64,000 nucleotides of DNA, taken from the NCBI RefSeq assembly GCF_900177295.1, contig NZ_FWZX01000014.1, positions 85,339-149,338 on the forward strand. Reading direction: 5' to 3'. Under the pieces are notes generated by a model. The model made no database searches. It saw nothing but the letters and a program-made list of their open reading frames with translations, and was not told the origin of the DNA. Below are positions 47,854 to 57,531 of the stretch, piece after piece (the first letter of the stretch is position 1; every line of letters starts with the position of its first letter). Origin of the DNA: Tistlia consotensis USBA 355 (GTDB lineage Bacteria; Pseudomonadota; Alphaproteobacteria; Kiloniellales; DSM-21159). Both the position numbers and the translations under genes were made by a program.

Positions 47854-49551
47854 ATGACCGACCCGCGCCACAACCTCCGCGACGTCTTTCCCCCGACCGG
47901 CACCGAGATCACCGCCAAGAGCTGGCTGACCGAGGCGCCGCTCCGGATGATCATGAACAACCTCCATCCCGACGTCGCCGAGAACCCGCACGAGCTGGTG
48001 GTCTACGGCGGCATCGGCCGGGCGGCGCGCACCTGGGCGGACTTCGACAGGATCTGCGCCAGCCTGCGCACGCTGGAGGCCGACGAGACCCTGGTCGTGC
48101 AGTCCGGCAAGCCGGTCGGCATCTTCCGCACCCACAGGGACGCGCCGCGCGTGCTGATCGCGAACTCGAACCTGGTGCCGCACTGGGCGACCTGGGACCA
48201 CTTCAACGAGCTCGACCGCAAGGGCCTGGCCATGTACGGCCAGATGACCGCGGGCTCCTGGATCTACATCGGCACCCAGGGCATCGTGCAGGGCACCTAC
48301 GAGACCTTCGCCGAGGCCGGGCGCCAGCACTACGGCGGCGACCTCAAAGGCCGCTGGATCCTGACCGCCGGCCTCGGCGGCATGGGCGGCGCGCAGCCGC
48401 TGGCGGCGGTCATGGCCGGGGCCTGCTGCCTCGCCGTCGAGTGCGACGAGAGCCGCGCCGACTTCCGGCTGCGCACCCGCTACTGCGACGCCAAGGCCCA
48501 CAGCCTGGACGAGGCCCTGGCGACGATCGGGGCCTGGACCAGGGCCGGCGAGGCGAAGTCGGTGGCGCTGATCGGCAACGCCGCCGAGGTCTTCCCCGAG
48601 ATCCTGCGGCGCATGCAGGCCGGCGAGCCGCTGCCCAGCGGCCGGCCCGACATCGTCACCGACCAGACCTCGGCCCACGACCCGGTCCACGGCTACCTGC
48701 CGCTCGGCTGGAGCGTCGCCGAGTGGCGCTCGCGGCAGGACAGCGAGCCGAAGGCCGTGGAGCAGGCGGCGCGCGCCTCGATGAAGGCCCACGTCGCCGC
48801 GATGGTCGGCTTCTGGAACGCCGGCGTGCCGACGCTCGACTACGGCAACAACATCCGCCAGGTCGCCAAGGAGGAGGGGCTGGAGAACGCCTTCGCCTTC
48901 CCCGGCTTCGTGCCGGCCTACATCCGCCCGCTGTTCTGCCGCGGCATCGGGCCGTTCCGCTGGGCCGCGCTGTCCGGCGACCCCGAGGACATCTACAGGA
49001 CCGACGCGGCGATGAAGGCGCTGTTCCCGGAGAACGAGCATCTGCACCGCTGGCTCGACATGGCGCGCGAGCGCATCGCCTTCCAGGGCCTGCCCGCGCG
49101 GATCTGCTGGATCGGCCTCGGCGACCGCCACCGCGCCGGCCTGAAGTTCAACGAGATGGTGCGCACGGGCGAGCTGACGGCGCCGGTCGTGATCGGCCGC
49201 GACCACCTGGACAGCGGCTCGGTCGCCAGCCCCAACCGCGAGACCGAGGCGATGCGCGACGGCTCCGACGCCGTCTCCGACTGGCCGCTGATCAACGCCA
49301 TGCTGAACGTCGCCGGCGGCGCCACCTGGGTCTCGATCCACCATGGCGGCGGCGTCGGCATGGGCTTCTCCCAGCACGCCGGCATGGTGGTGGTCTGCGA
49401 CGGCAGCGCGGACGCCGACCGCCGCCTCGCCAACGTGCTCTGGAACGACCCGGCGTCCGGCGTCATGCGCCACGCCGACGCCGGCTACGAGGAGGCGCTC
49501 GACTGCGCCCGCGAGCACGGCCTGCGCCTGCCCGCGATCCTCGGCAACTGA
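47854..49551 (+). CDS. hutU: Urocanate hydratase
   Basis: The 565-residue protein has the urocanase features: [18 protein letters not shown] near the N-terminus, the NAD-binding [10 protein letters not shown], and a C-terminal segment with [15 protein letters not shown]. It converts urocanate to imidazolone propionate in the cytoplasm with tightly bound NAD. It is co-transcribed with hutH. The next enzymes (hutI and hutF or hutG) are not in the window. Confidence 0.97.
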   Translation: MTDPRHNLRDVFPPTGTEITAKSWLTEAPLRMIMNNLHPDVAENPHELVVYGGIGRAARTWADFDRICASLRTLEADETLVVQSGKPVGIFRTHRDAPRVLIANSNLVPHWATWDHFNELDRKGLAMYGQMTAGSWIYIGTQGIVQGTYETFAEAGRQHYGGDLKGRWILTAGLGGMGGAQPLAAVMAGACCLAVECDESRADFRLRTRYCDAKAHSLDEALATIGAWTRAGEAKSVALIGNAAEVFPEILRRMQAGEPLPSGRPDIVTDQTSAHDPVHGYLPLGWSVAEWRSRQDSEPKAVEQAARASMKAHVAAMVGFWNAGVPTLDYGNNIRQVAKEEGLENAFAFPGFVPAYIRPLFCRGIGPFRWAALSGDPEDIYRTDAAMKALFPENEHLHRWLDMARERIAFQGLPARICWIGLGDRHRAGLKFNEMVRTGELTAPVVIGRDHLDSGSVASPNRETEAMRDGSDAVSDWPLINAMLNVAGGATWVSIHHGGGVGMGFSQHAGMVVVCDGSADADRRLANVLWNDPASGVMRHADAGYEEALDCAREHGLRLPAILGN

Positions 49552-49569
49552 CGGCGGCGCGGTCCGGGC

Positions 49570-50307
49570 TCAGCCCGCGTCGGCGCGCGGCGTGAACTGC
49601 GCGAGCAGCTGGTGCTTCGAGCCGGGATAGCTCTGCCGCACCAGCGTGACCCACTGGCCGGCGATCTCGGTGCGGCGCAGCACCTCGAGGCAGGCCTCGC
49701 CGGGATCCAGGCCGAGCAGCTTCGCCGTGGCGCCGACGGCGTTCACGGCCCGGATGCGGTGCTCGGCCGAGGTCCAGGGGATCCGCTCGAGCAGCCAGCG
49801 GCCGGGCGCCTCGCGGGAGAAGTCCTGCTCCCGGGCGTCGGGCGCGGCCTCGAGGCTGATGATCCGCGTCTCCAGGCAGAAGGGCGCCCGGCCGGCGAAG
49901 TGGACGCCGCGCAGGAAGAGCACCTCGCCCGGCTCCGCGGCGGCGATCCCAGCCTCCCGGCGCTCGCTCTCGCTTGGCGGCCGGATCGCGCGCTCGTGGA
50001 GCGCGAAGCCGTAGTCGAGCCCGAGCGCGCGGACCTCCGACTCGATGTCGGTGATCTCCAGGACCGCCGACTGCGCCTGCGGCGTCGCGACGAAGGTGCC
50101 GAGCTTGCGCCGGCGGACCAGGAAGCCCTCGCGCGTCAGCTGGCTGAGCACCTTGTTCATGGTCATGCGCGAAACGCCATAGTCCTCGGCCAGCTTCAGC
50201 TCGAAGGGCAGCTGGAAGCCCGGTGGCCAGGCGCCGCTGACGATGCGGTCCTTGAGGTCCCGGAGGATCCTCTCGTGCTGGGTGCGGTCCCTGGGCGCGC
50301 GTGGCAT
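49570..50307 (-). CDS. hutC: GntR-family repressor of histidine use
   Basis: The 245-residue protein has an N-terminal GntR winged helix (about 10-75; LKLAEDYGVSRMTMNKVLSQL is the recognition region) and a C-terminal UTRA effector domain. This is the HutC form, including the MTMNKVL segment common in HutC proteins. It should bind the TATATA-centred palindrome before hutH and respond to urocanate. It converges on hutU, 18 bases apart, so its own transcript is separate. ATG 50307 was chosen to fit family length. Confidence 0.93.
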   Translation of the reverse strand: MPRAPRDRTQHERILRDLKDRIVSGAWPPGFQLPFELKLAEDYGVSRMTMNKVLSQLTREGFLVRRRKLGTFVATPQAQSAVLEITDIESEVRALGLDYGFALHERAIRPPSESERREAGIAAAEPGEVLFLRGVHFAGRAPFCLETRIISLEAAPDAREQDFSREAPGRWLLERIPWTSAEHRIRAVNAVGATAKLLGLDPGEACLEVLRRTEIAGQWVTLVRQSYPGSKHQLLAQFTPRADAG

Positions 50308-50529
50308 GGGCTCTCGGGTCGTCTCGACTCGCTCGGGCCGGGAGCATAGCAGCCGGGGCCGGCGTCGGGTCGCTTCGCGCGCCGCGGCACTCACCGTAAC
50401 GGTCGATCGATGCCTCGGCACTTGGGCAGGGGGCGGTGACGGGCGCTCTCGATTCAGCCTTCGATGGAAGACCCCCATCCGCCCGCGACCGGCGCCTGCC
50501 GCCGCACGACGGGCCGCCTGGCCTGCGCT

Positions 50530-51192
50530 TCAGGCCGCCAGGGCGATGGCGAGCGCGCCGACCAGGACCAGGCTGATCGCCCAGAGGATATCGAGGTTGA
50601 ACCAGCCCCTGTTCAGCACCTTGAGGCCGACCCAGCAGTAGACCGCCGTCGCCGCGATCCCGCCTGCGCAGACCATGGCGAGGGTGTGGACGCCGGCGAC
50701 GACGAGCGCCTGCAGGCCGTTCTCGCCCATCAGCCGAGCCGCCGCCGCGTGGCTCGCGCCCTGCGCCTCCGGGTCGGCGCACAGGCCGAGGTAGATCGGC
50801 ACCAGCATCAGTGCCGCGCCATGCGCGGTGGCGATCAGGAAGGACCAGAGCGCGAGCCGGCCGGGCGGCACGCGCGAGAGGAACCGCGGGTGGCGGCGGT
50901 GGATCAGGAGGTAGAGGCCGAGCCCGATCACGAGCGCGCCGGCGCCGATGCGGATCTGCTGCTGCCAGGCCAGGAGCAGCGTCAGCATCGAGAAGGGGAT
51001 CAGGATCGCCGCCATGGCGGCGAAATGGCCCGCCCCGAGCGCCACGATGGCGCGGGGCAGGGCAGCGCGGCGATGCTCCATCATCGCCGCCGAGACCGCG
51101 AGCGGCCAGCCCATCCCGGGATTCGCCCCGTGATAGAGGCCGGAGAGGACGACGGCGCCCCAGAGCGCCGCCGTCGATTGGGCATCGGCCAT
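50530..51192 (-). CDS. Integral membrane protein linked to methanethiol oxidase
   Basis: The 220-residue protein has about six hydrophobic helices and opens with a His and Gly containing helix (LSGLYHGANPGMGWPLAVS), with further His residues in GAGHFAAM and IATAHGAALM. The His pattern hints at metal or heme handling, but the family is not known to me. The start overlaps the mtoX stop by one base, so the two are coupled. It might mature or serve the methanethiol oxidase. Confidence 0.65.
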   Translation of the reverse strand: MADAQSTAALWGAVVLSGLYHGANPGMGWPLAVSAAMMEHRRAALPRAIVALGAGHFAAMAAILIPFSMLTLLLAWQQQIRIGAGALVIGLGLYLLIHRRHPRFLSRVPPGRLALWSFLIATAHGAALMLVPIYLGLCADPEAQGASHAAAARLMGENGLQALVVAGVHTLAMVCAGGIAATAVYCWVGLKVLNRGWFNLDILWAISLVLVGALAIALAA

Positions 51193-52595
51193 CACCTCGC
51201 CGAGGGGTAGCAGAAGCTGTCGGTCGAGCAGTCGCCGCCTTCGAGGCGGATCTGGTGCGAGCGGTAGCCCTCGGGGAACGCGACGTGGAAATCCTTGTCG
51301 AGGGCGATCCCGCCGTTGTCTCCGACATGGGCCATGACCATCGCCGCCTCGACCCCTTCGGGATAGAACTGGTCGTCCCAGGTCGAGTAGAGCGAGTTGG
51401 TCCAGTAGACGCGCTTGCCGTCGCGGCTGATCTCGAGCATCTGCGGCCCGCCCTGGAAGGCCTTGCCGTTCGGGTGCCTGCCCTTCTGCACGATGCCGCC
51501 GATCCGGACCGAGCCGCTGTGCTTGGGGGCCATCGGATCGCTCACGTCGTACTGGCGCAGCTCGCCCGTGCCCCAGCAGGCGACATAGAGGTGCTTGTCG
51601 TCGAGGCTGAGGTCGATGTCGGTGACGAGCGGCGGCACGGCCGAGAAGCCCTTCAGGAGCTCGGGCAGGTCGGCCGGATCGGCGGCTTCGGGCGGGATGG
51701 TCGCGGTCTTCCTGGCGTTGAACGTGCCGTCCTTCTCGCGCCACCAGGTCCAGATCGCGCCTTCGAGGTTCGTGGTGTCCACCACCACGCCGCAGAAGCC
51801 GTATTGCTTCACCGGGTCATGCGCGGGCCGTATCTCCAGCGCCATCTGCTGGTTTTCGCCGAGGTCGATGGTCTGCACGTTCCGGCGGCCGCGCAGGTCC
51901 CAGAAGTGCAGCCTGTGGCCGTACTTGTTGGACAGCAGGTCCGCGGGCACGATGCCGTTCTCGAACTGCGGCGGCAGGCCCCATTCGCTCGACACCATGT
52001 AGTCGCGCGGCAGGTTCCACCAGAAATCGTAGTGCTTGTCCTGCGGCCCGCGGTCCATCTCGTAGCGGCCGATCACCTCGAAGCTCTCGCAATCCATGAT
52101 GAAGATGCCGGGCGGGCCCTCGGTCCCGTCCTTGCCGCCGCCGCCGAGGGTCGAGACGTAGATGCCCTCGGGGCCGCAATGGACGGTGTGGGGGCGCGAG
52201 TAGCCGGTCTTGGCGAAGATCTCCTCGGGCTCGACGATCCTGTGGATCTTCATCTTCGGCGCGTCCTTCACGTCGACCACGTAGATCCGCGAGGACCGGA
52301 TGCCGGGGATGATCAGATAGCGCCGCTCGAGGAACGGATGGCCGTTCAGCGGCGACAGCGCCGAGGAGCAGGCGTTCCAGCCGAAATGGTGGAACTCGTC
52401 GCCCCTGTTCGGCATTAAGAGCGTGTTCACCACCTTGCCGCAGTGGGCCGAGCGGCGGTCGACGTTCACCACCGCGACGCCGTCGGGCTGGCTGAAGTCG
52501 GGGCTGAGCATCAGCGTGAAGGCCAGCTTCTCGGGCGGCGCCTCCATCGCCAGCTGCGGCGAGGCGTGAAAGGTCGGGTCGGGTCTCACGGTCAT
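51192..52595 (-). CDS. mtoX: Methanethiol oxidase (selenium-binding protein 56 family)
   Basis: The 467-residue protein is a full SBP56 beta-propeller with signature segments GDEFHHFGWNACSSA, SRPHTVHCGPEG, GLPPQFENGI and CWGTGELRQYDVSDP. Bacterial members oxidise methanethiol to formaldehyde, H2O2 and sulfide with copper ligated by His residues. No signal peptide is visible at this start, while characterised MtoX is periplasmic, so export or location is uncertain. A strong GGAGAGGAG precedes ATG 52595. It is followed by a membrane protein and preceded by an exported protein gene. Confidence 0.9.
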   Translation of the reverse strand: MTVRPDPTFHASPQLAMEAPPEKLAFTLMLSPDFSQPDGVAVVNVDRRSAHCGKVVNTLLMPNRGDEFHHFGWNACSSALSPLNGHPFLERRYLIIPGIRSSRIYVVDVKDAPKMKIHRIVEPEEIFAKTGYSRPHTVHCGPEGIYVSTLGGGGKDGTEGPPGIFIMDCESFEVIGRYEMDRGPQDKHYDFWWNLPRDYMVSSEWGLPPQFENGIVPADLLSNKYGHRLHFWDLRGRRNVQTIDLGENQQMALEIRPAHDPVKQYGFCGVVVDTTNLEGAIWTWWREKDGTFNARKTATIPPEAADPADLPELLKGFSAVPPLVTDIDLSLDDKHLYVACWGTGELRQYDVSDPMAPKHSGSVRIGGIVQKGRHPNGKAFQGGPQMLEISRDGKRVYWTNSLYSTWDDQFYPEGVEAAMVMAHVGDNGGIALDKDFHVAFPEGYRSHQIRLEGGDCSTDSFCYPSAR

Positions 52596-52770
52596 CTCGG
52601 TCTCCTCTCCTGAGTCCAGCCAAAGATGCAGTCTTCAGTGCCGGGATGGTGCCACTATTCCGGGTGCCGGGCGCAGAACGTGCGCCTTCGGCCCGGTGTC
52701 CGCGGTCTCGCTGATCCTAGACCGAACGCGGCCTCCATCACATGAAATGCATCGGCCGAACGCTCGCAGA

Positions 52771-53304
52771 CTACCGGCCGTACCGCGCCGCGGCGCAGGA
52801 AACCTTCGGGTTCATGTCGGCGAACGGCCCGCTTGGGTTGTGGCGCCAAGCCCAGACGTGGAGCTCGTAGTAGGGCGGCAGGCCGTAGCGGTTGGGCGCG
52901 CCGGCGAAGTTGAAGAGCTGGCCTTCGAGCGAGGCCGAGCCCTTGAAGGTGATGTATTCCACGCCGACGAGCTCGAGCCGGCCGTCGGGCTGGGGCTCGT
53001 ACATCACCGCCTCGGGGTGGGCGAGGTCGATGGCGTCGTCCTTCAGATAGGTCGCGTTGACATAGTGGATGCCCATGGCCCCGCCGCCGGCGCCGCTGGC
53101 GCAGGGGATCGGCGCATAGCCCTCGCCGAGGGCGGCCGAGACGTTCTTGAACCGGCCGTTGGCCTTCAGCACCTTGTCCAGAAGCGGATTGCGGGCGGCC
53201 TGCGGGACGGCCTTCTCCTGGCCGGCACTGACCACGGCAGGGGCAACGGCGCCGGCGAACAGGGCGGCAACGAGAAGGATCGCGGATCGGGAAAGCGTGC
53301 TCAT
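52771..53304 (-). CDS. Exported protein of unknown function
   Basis: The 177-residue protein has a signal peptide (about 1-27) and a compact mature part with GYAPIPCASGAGGGAMGIHYVN, a conserved-looking Cys/Gly/His segment, and a YYELHVWAWRHNPSG segment. It resembles a widespread family without a name in which the second half reads like a small-molecule binding fold. It is encoded upstream of mtoX on the same strand. Confidence 0.7.
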   Translation of the reverse strand: MSTLSRSAILLVAALFAGAVAPAVVSAGQEKAVPQAARNPLLDKVLKANGRFKNVSAALGEGYAPIPCASGAGGGAMGIHYVNATYLKDDAIDLAHPEAVMYEPQPDGRLELVGVEYITFKGSASLEGQLFNFAGAPNRYGLPPYYELHVWAWRHNPSGPFADMNPKVSCAAARYGR

Positions 53305-53372
53305 TCGAATCTCCAAGTCATGAAGGCGGCTGGCGGGCGAGCGGCCCGCCGGCCCGTCTGGTCGCGCTGCCC

Positions 53373-53654
53373 TCAGCGGGCAGCCTTCGCGGTCTGCGGT
53401 CCGATCACGGCCGAAACCTCGGTCACGAGGTCGGCCGGGAAACCGCCTTCGCGCGCATGGCGGCGGATGGCGTCGACGCTGGCGGCCTCGTGGACGCAGT
53501 AGATCTTGTCGCCGGCGACGTAGCTGGTGACCCACCTGTAGGGCTCGCCGAGGCCGGCGACGACCTCGTTGGACTTGGCCGAGATCTCCCTGAGCTCCTC
53601 TTCGCTCAGCCTGTCCGCCCCGGGGATGTTCCGTTCGATGACGAAAGTCGGCAT
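53373..53654 (-). CDS. DUF4242 (nickel-responsive-like) protein
   Basis: The 93-residue protein matches DUF4242: MPTFVIERNIPGAD, then an amphipathic helix and WVTSYVAGDKIYCVHEA. Related proteins such as SCO4226 bind nickel, but function is open. It is the first gene of the leftward run that leads to mtoX and faces the BTAD regulator. Confidence 0.82.
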   Translation of the reverse strand: MPTFVIERNIPGADRLSEEELREISAKSNEVVAGLGEPYRWVTSYVAGDKIYCVHEAASVDAIRRHAREGGFPADLVTEVSAVIGPQTAKAAR

Positions 53655-53921
53655 GTGCTTCTCCCGTGTGGCTGGCGGCCGGATGCCGCCGCGAATCGGA
53701 GCGTCGCGCCTCGGCGTTGGACGGGATGCGGACGGGGCGCGGGCTCCGGCGGCCCGCGGTCACACGGTTCGTCATACGGCGGGGCGCGAGGCTCGAATTG
53801 GCTCCGCGGCGGGGTCCACGCGCGCTGTCGTCCGGCCGGCGCGATGACGGGCCCTTCCAGCTTCAGAATTCCGGGCTAGTTTGACCGAGGCTTTGCGTGT
53901 TCAGCAGCGAAGGCCGTTCCC

Positions 53922-55679
53922 GTGAGCAGCACGATCCGACTTCTTGGCGAACCGGTCATTCTCGATCGTGACGGGCTGCTGCGGCCCGTGCGCGGCCATC
54001 AGGCCTGGGCGCTTCTGGCCCGCGTGCTGCTGGCGCGGCGGCCGCTCGACCGCCGCAGCCTGGCGGCCGAGCTGTTCCCGGAGACGGCGGACCCGCTCGG
54101 CTCGCTGCGCTGGTGCCTGGCCTCGCTGCGGCAGGCGCTCGACTCCTCGGACAGCCTGCGCGGCGATCCGCTGGAGCCGAACCTCTGCCCCGGGATCCAT
54201 GTCGACGTCTGGCACCTCGACCGCGACGACTTCGACATCGAGCAGGCGGGGGCCCTGCTCGGCACCTTCGCGCCCCGCTGCAGCCCGGAGTTCTCGACCT
54301 GGCTGCTGATCGAGCGCGAGCGGATCGCGGCGATCGTCGACGCGCGGGTGCGGCAGGACACGATCCGGGCGCTGGCGGTCGAGGACTACGAGCGGGCGAT
54401 CCGGCTGGCCGAGCTCGGGGTGCGGCGCGAGCCGCTGACCGAGGCGGCGCATATCCTGCTGACCAAGAGCCTGGCGCTGGCCGGGCGCCAGAAGGCGGCG
54501 CTGGCCCACGTGGCGGTGACCGAGGAGCTGTTCCTGGAAGAGCTGGGCGAGCGGCCGTCGCCGGACCTTCGGGCGGCGGCCCGGCAGCCGGTCATGGCCT
54601 CGCCCTCGGGCATATCGACGGCGGCCTATGTCCAGTCGATGCTGCGCTCGGGCCTCGCCGCGCTCGCTGCCGGGGTCGTCGATGTCGGAATCGAGCAGCT
54701 GCGGCGGGCGCTGCGGGATGCCGAACGAACCGGCGACGGCCATCTGACGGCGATGACGAAGATGGAGCTCGGCACCGCCATGGTGCATGCCTGCCGCGGC
54801 CACGACGGGGAGGCGGCGATCCTGCTCCAGCAGGCGATGACGCTCGCCCGGGGCGCAGGCCGGGTCGCCATCGCGTCGAGCGCGCTACGCGAGCTCGGCT
54901 ATGTCGAGGCGCTGGCCGGCCAGCGCCTCGCGGCGGACGGCTATCTGGCCGCGGCGGCCGAGATCGCGCGGGGCGACGAGAGCCTCGCCGGCATCCGCGC
55001 GTTCCAGGGCTTCAACCTGATCGGCCGCGGCGACCATGACGGCGGCCTCCGCCGCCTGGAGCAGGCGCTCGGCCATGCCCGCGCCGCGGGCAATCGGCGC
55101 AACCAGTGCTGGGCGCTCGCCATCGGCGCCTGGGGCCTGCTGCGGGCCGGGCGGCTGGCGGAGGCGGAGGGCTGGATCGCCGGCGCGCTCGTGCTGGTCG
55201 AGGCGGAGCACTGGATCGCCTTCCGGCCCTGGGCGATCGCGGTGGCCGGCGAGATCCGGCTGCGGCGAGGCGCCGATCCGGCGGCCTTGCGGCCGGGCCT
55301 GGAGGAGGCCTTCGCGCTGGCCTGCCAGCTCGACGACACCTCGTGGGAGGCGGCCTGCGCCAAGGTGATCGGGCTGACCTATGCGGAGACCGGAGAGATG
55401 CAGCGCGCCCAGCTCTGGCTCTCGGACGCGCTGAAGCGCAGCACGCGCAACACCAAGCGGCCGACCACGGTGCAGGTCGAGGTGCTGCAGAGCAAGGTCG
55501 AGGTCTGCCTGCGGCAGGACGATTTCGTCGCGGCGGAGGCGCTGGCGCGGGAATGGATCGCCGTCGCCGCGCGGATGCAGATGGACGCGCATGTCGCCCG
55601 GGCGGCAGAGGTGATTGCGCAGATCCGGCCGCCGCTGGAAGCTGTTCAAGGCGCCAGGAGGCCCCAGGCCTACGCCTGA
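53922..55679 (+). CDS. BTAD/TPR transcriptional regulator (SARP-like)
   Basis: The 585-residue protein has an N-terminal OmpR-like DNA-binding part (about 5-95; QAWALLARVLLARRPLDRRSLAAELFP is the usual BTAD start), a bacterial transcriptional activation domain (about 95-215), and TPR-type helical repeats to the end. No ATPase domain lies between. It is divergent from the DUF4242-mtoX run and is the likely regulator of that cluster. GTG 53922 was chosen; no better start is near. Confidence 0.83.
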   Translation: MSSTIRLLGEPVILDRDGLLRPVRGHQAWALLARVLLARRPLDRRSLAAELFPETADPLGSLRWCLASLRQALDSSDSLRGDPLEPNLCPGIHVDVWHLDRDDFDIEQAGALLGTFAPRCSPEFSTWLLIERERIAAIVDARVRQDTIRALAVEDYERAIRLAELGVRREPLTEAAHILLTKSLALAGRQKAALAHVAVTEELFLEELGERPSPDLRAAARQPVMASPSGISTAAYVQSMLRSGLAALAAGVVDVGIEQLRRALRDAERTGDGHLTAMTKMELGTAMVHACRGHDGEAAILLQQAMTLARGAGRVAIASSALRELGYVEALAGQRLAADGYLAAAAEIARGDESLAGIRAFQGFNLIGRGDHDGGLRRLEQALGHARAAGNRRNQCWALAIGAWGLLRAGRLAEAEGWIAGALVLVEAEHWIAFRPWAIAVAGEIRLRRGADPAALRPGLEEAFALACQLDDTSWEAACAKVIGLTYAETGEMQRAQLWLSDALKRSTRNTKRPTTVQVEVLQSKVEVCLRQDDFVAAEALAREWIAVAARMQMDAHVARAAEVIAQIRPPLEAVQGARRPQAYA

Positions 55680-55818
55680 TCCGACATCGCCTGGAGACCG
55701 ATCGCCTCAAGGAAGCGCGCGGCGGCGGCGTCCGGGCGACGCGGGCAGGGGTCCCTGCGGCCTGGTGCTACGCGGCAGCCTTGCCGCGCTCCCGGCGCTC
55801 TGCGCCGACCGTCGCCCG

Positions 55819-55987
55819 GTGAGCGGCCCGAGACATAGCTGGCAGATCGTACCGGATACAGAGGTGACACCTCCTGGCACGCGAGCCAGCCAGGAGGTCG
55901 TGATGCAGTGAGAGGAGCGTTCGGTGACGGACGAGCGCCTGCGGTGCGTGTCCCGGCAGTTGGACGATCAGACGATGACGGAGGCCC
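55819..55987 (+). mobile_element. 5' end remnant of an IS481-type element (copy 1)
   Basis: About 170 bases match the second remnant at 56498 (start GAGCGGCCCGAGACATA). ACCTCCTGGC and GCCAGGAGGT (55869-55878, 55889-55898) form a 10-bp hairpin that contains the AGGAGG ribosome site. The transposase frame starts ATGCAG at 55903 and meets TGA at once, so it is dead. Everything after the first 30 codons or so is missing. The fragment ends 14 bases from the stop of a MarR-like gene. Confidence 0.75.
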
Positions 55988-56001
55988 GCCAACCGCCTCT
56001 G

Positions 56002-56367
56002 CTATCCAATGGCCTCAGACAACTGTGCACGAAGCTGCCTGCCGCGGGCCGTCAGGATCACGATCTTACGCCGCCAGTCGTTGGGGTCCTCGTCCGTGCG
56101 GACGAGGCCGAGACCGCTCTTGCCACGGCGCGGCTTGTCGTTCAGCGCTTGGACGTTCCGCGACAATGACGACTGGCTGATCTCAAGGTCGGTCGTGAGC
56201 TCCTTCATCGTGATGCCGTCGCGCTGACAGACCGCTATGAAGATGGCCACCATCTGGAGATTGGCTTCAGCATCGACGAGACGGAAAACGTCCACGGCTC
56301 GCTTCAGGGCCATCAACGAGCGCTCGGATCCTGCCGCTTTTGGCACTTTGACTCCCGGGACGTGCAT
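56002..56367 (-). CDS. Small MarR-like winged-helix protein (copy 1)
   Basis: The 121-residue protein has a helix-turn-helix (about 45-80: GITMKELTTDLEISQSSLS) and a basic wing ending DPNDWRRKIVILTARGRQLRAQL. It resembles a paralogue coded at 56707-57057, especially in the last 30 residues. Small MarR-like proteins of this kind are often found in prophage or transposon regions. GGGAAGC precedes ATG 56367. The target is unknown; the inverted-repeat array to the right is a candidate. Confidence 0.75.
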   Translation of the reverse strand: MHVPGVKVPKAAGSERSLMALKRAVDVFRLVDAEANLQMVAIFIAVCQRDGITMKELTTDLEISQSSLSRNVQALNDKPRRGKSGLGLVRTDEDPNDWRRKIVILTARGRQLRAQLSEAIG

Positions 56368-56497
56368 GACGCTTCCCGTAGCCGTGCGCTGCGGTGAAGC
56401 GCAACCGGAGCGCTCGCTGCGATGGCCAACAACGAGCAGCCTACGGCGGCCAAGCCAGCGGTTTGCGCGGCCACGTTTGATTGATGATCTTGCTAGG

Positions 56498-56710
56498 ATG
56501 AGCGGCCCGAGACATAGGTGACAGAACGTACCGGACACATGGGTAACACCTCCTGGCATGCCTGCCTGCCAGGAGGTCGAGATGCCGTGGAAGGAGTGTT
56601 CGGTGATGGACGAGCGCCTGCGGTTCGTGTCCCGCCTGCTGGACGGCGAGGCGATGACGGAGGCCTGTCGCGAGTTCGTGCCGGGATTCGTCGCCGGACG
56701 AGCCGCCTAG
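56498..56710 (+). mobile_element. 5' end remnant of an IS481-type element (copy 2)
   Basis: ATG 56582 opens MPWKECSVMDERLRF, the typical N-terminus of IS481-group transposases, and runs only 42 codons to TAG at 56708-56710. Just before it, ACCTCCTGGCA and TGCCAGGAGGT (56548-56558, 56567-56577) form an 11-bp hairpin that hides the ribosome site. No catalytic DDE part is present. The TAG overlaps, on the other strand, the stop of the converging MarR-like gene (CTAG). Confidence 0.8.
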
Positions 56711-57057
56711 CGAAGGGGCTCTGCCAGCTGGGCCCGAACCTGGCGTCCGCGGGGCGTCAGGCGGACGATCTTCCGGCGCCAGTCGTCGGGATCCTCCTCG
56801 GCGGCCACGAGGCCGAGGGCGGGTCGATCTCGCCGTGCCTTGTCGCTCAGCGCCGCGACGTTGCGAGAGACGGAGGACTGAGCAATGCCGAGGCCGATTC
56901 CCAGTTCCTTCATCGTGATACCCTCCCGCCTGCATATGGCGAGGAAGATCGCGACTGCCTGCACGGTCATGTCGCTGTCGATCGTCCGAAGGATCTCAAT
57001 CACCCGCGAGAGGCCGGCCAGCTCGTGGGGGAAGGCGCTGGTGTCGGGCACGTTCAT
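56707..57057 (-). CDS. Small MarR-like winged-helix protein (copy 2)
   Basis: The 116-residue protein is a paralogue of copy 1: the helix-turn-helix reads GITMKELGIGLGIAQSSVSRNV and the wing ends DPDDWRRKIVRLTPRGRQVRAQL. It may act in the control region of the adjacent prophage. It points away from the inverted-repeat array and the phage genes, the layout expected of a repressor. Confidence 0.77.
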   Translation of the reverse strand: MNVPDTSAFPHELAGLSRVIEILRTIDSDMTVQAVAIFLAICRREGITMKELGIGLGIAQSSVSRNVAALSDKARRDRPALGLVAAEEDPDDWRRKIVRLTPRGRQVRAQLAEPLR

Positions 57058-57531
57058 CTCCGACGAGGGTGAGCGCGAGGTGCGCGACGCTCGCCACCCT
57101 TGTGTGGGGAGGTGATCGCTTTGAGACCTGGGCGTTGGCGAAACAGCATTCTAAACAGTGACTTACGCGATCGTCGATTTGACACCAAATGCGCAGTTTT
57201 CGGCAGAACTGGTCATTTTCGGCGCGAGATTTGAGACTCCATGGCGACTTCCTGAGCAACTCGCCTGCAAGGCTGCGCAACGGTGAGCGCGCAACGCAAA
57301 TTTTACGGTCCCGATCGGTGACCGTTAAACGAGGCGTGGTTGGCGCCTAACGCTTTACAGACGGCGCTTTCATCAAGGATTTCATGTAGTTGGCGATAGC
57401 GGGGCGCGATGCCGACCCGATTGAAGCGTAAATGAAGGTGCCCTCGGTTGGAGGTATTAAACACACCGTTTAACAGGTCGCCGAGAGCAACCAAACCGGG
57501 TCAGAAAACCGGCTCCCGGCATTCATGTAAG
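57058..57531. other. AT-richer gap before the repeat array
   Basis: No convincing gene was found. TTTTACGGTC and GACCGTTAAA (57301-57310, 57320-57329) form an imperfect dyad. TTAAAC and GTTTAA (57457-57462, 57468-57473) form another. TTAAACG at 57325-57331 and its reverse CCGTTTAA at 57466-57473 recur upstream of the Mor-like gene. The composition differs sharply from the core chromosome. Confidence 0.5.

Noticed and set aside
46207..49518. Open frame of about 1,100 codons opposite hutH and hutU
   Set aside because: Antisense shadow of two highly conserved enzymes; no domain or ribosome site.
55924..56169. Plus-strand frame overlapping the first MarR-like gene
   Set aside because: It begins in the IS remnant and runs antisense to a gene with a recognisable winged helix.
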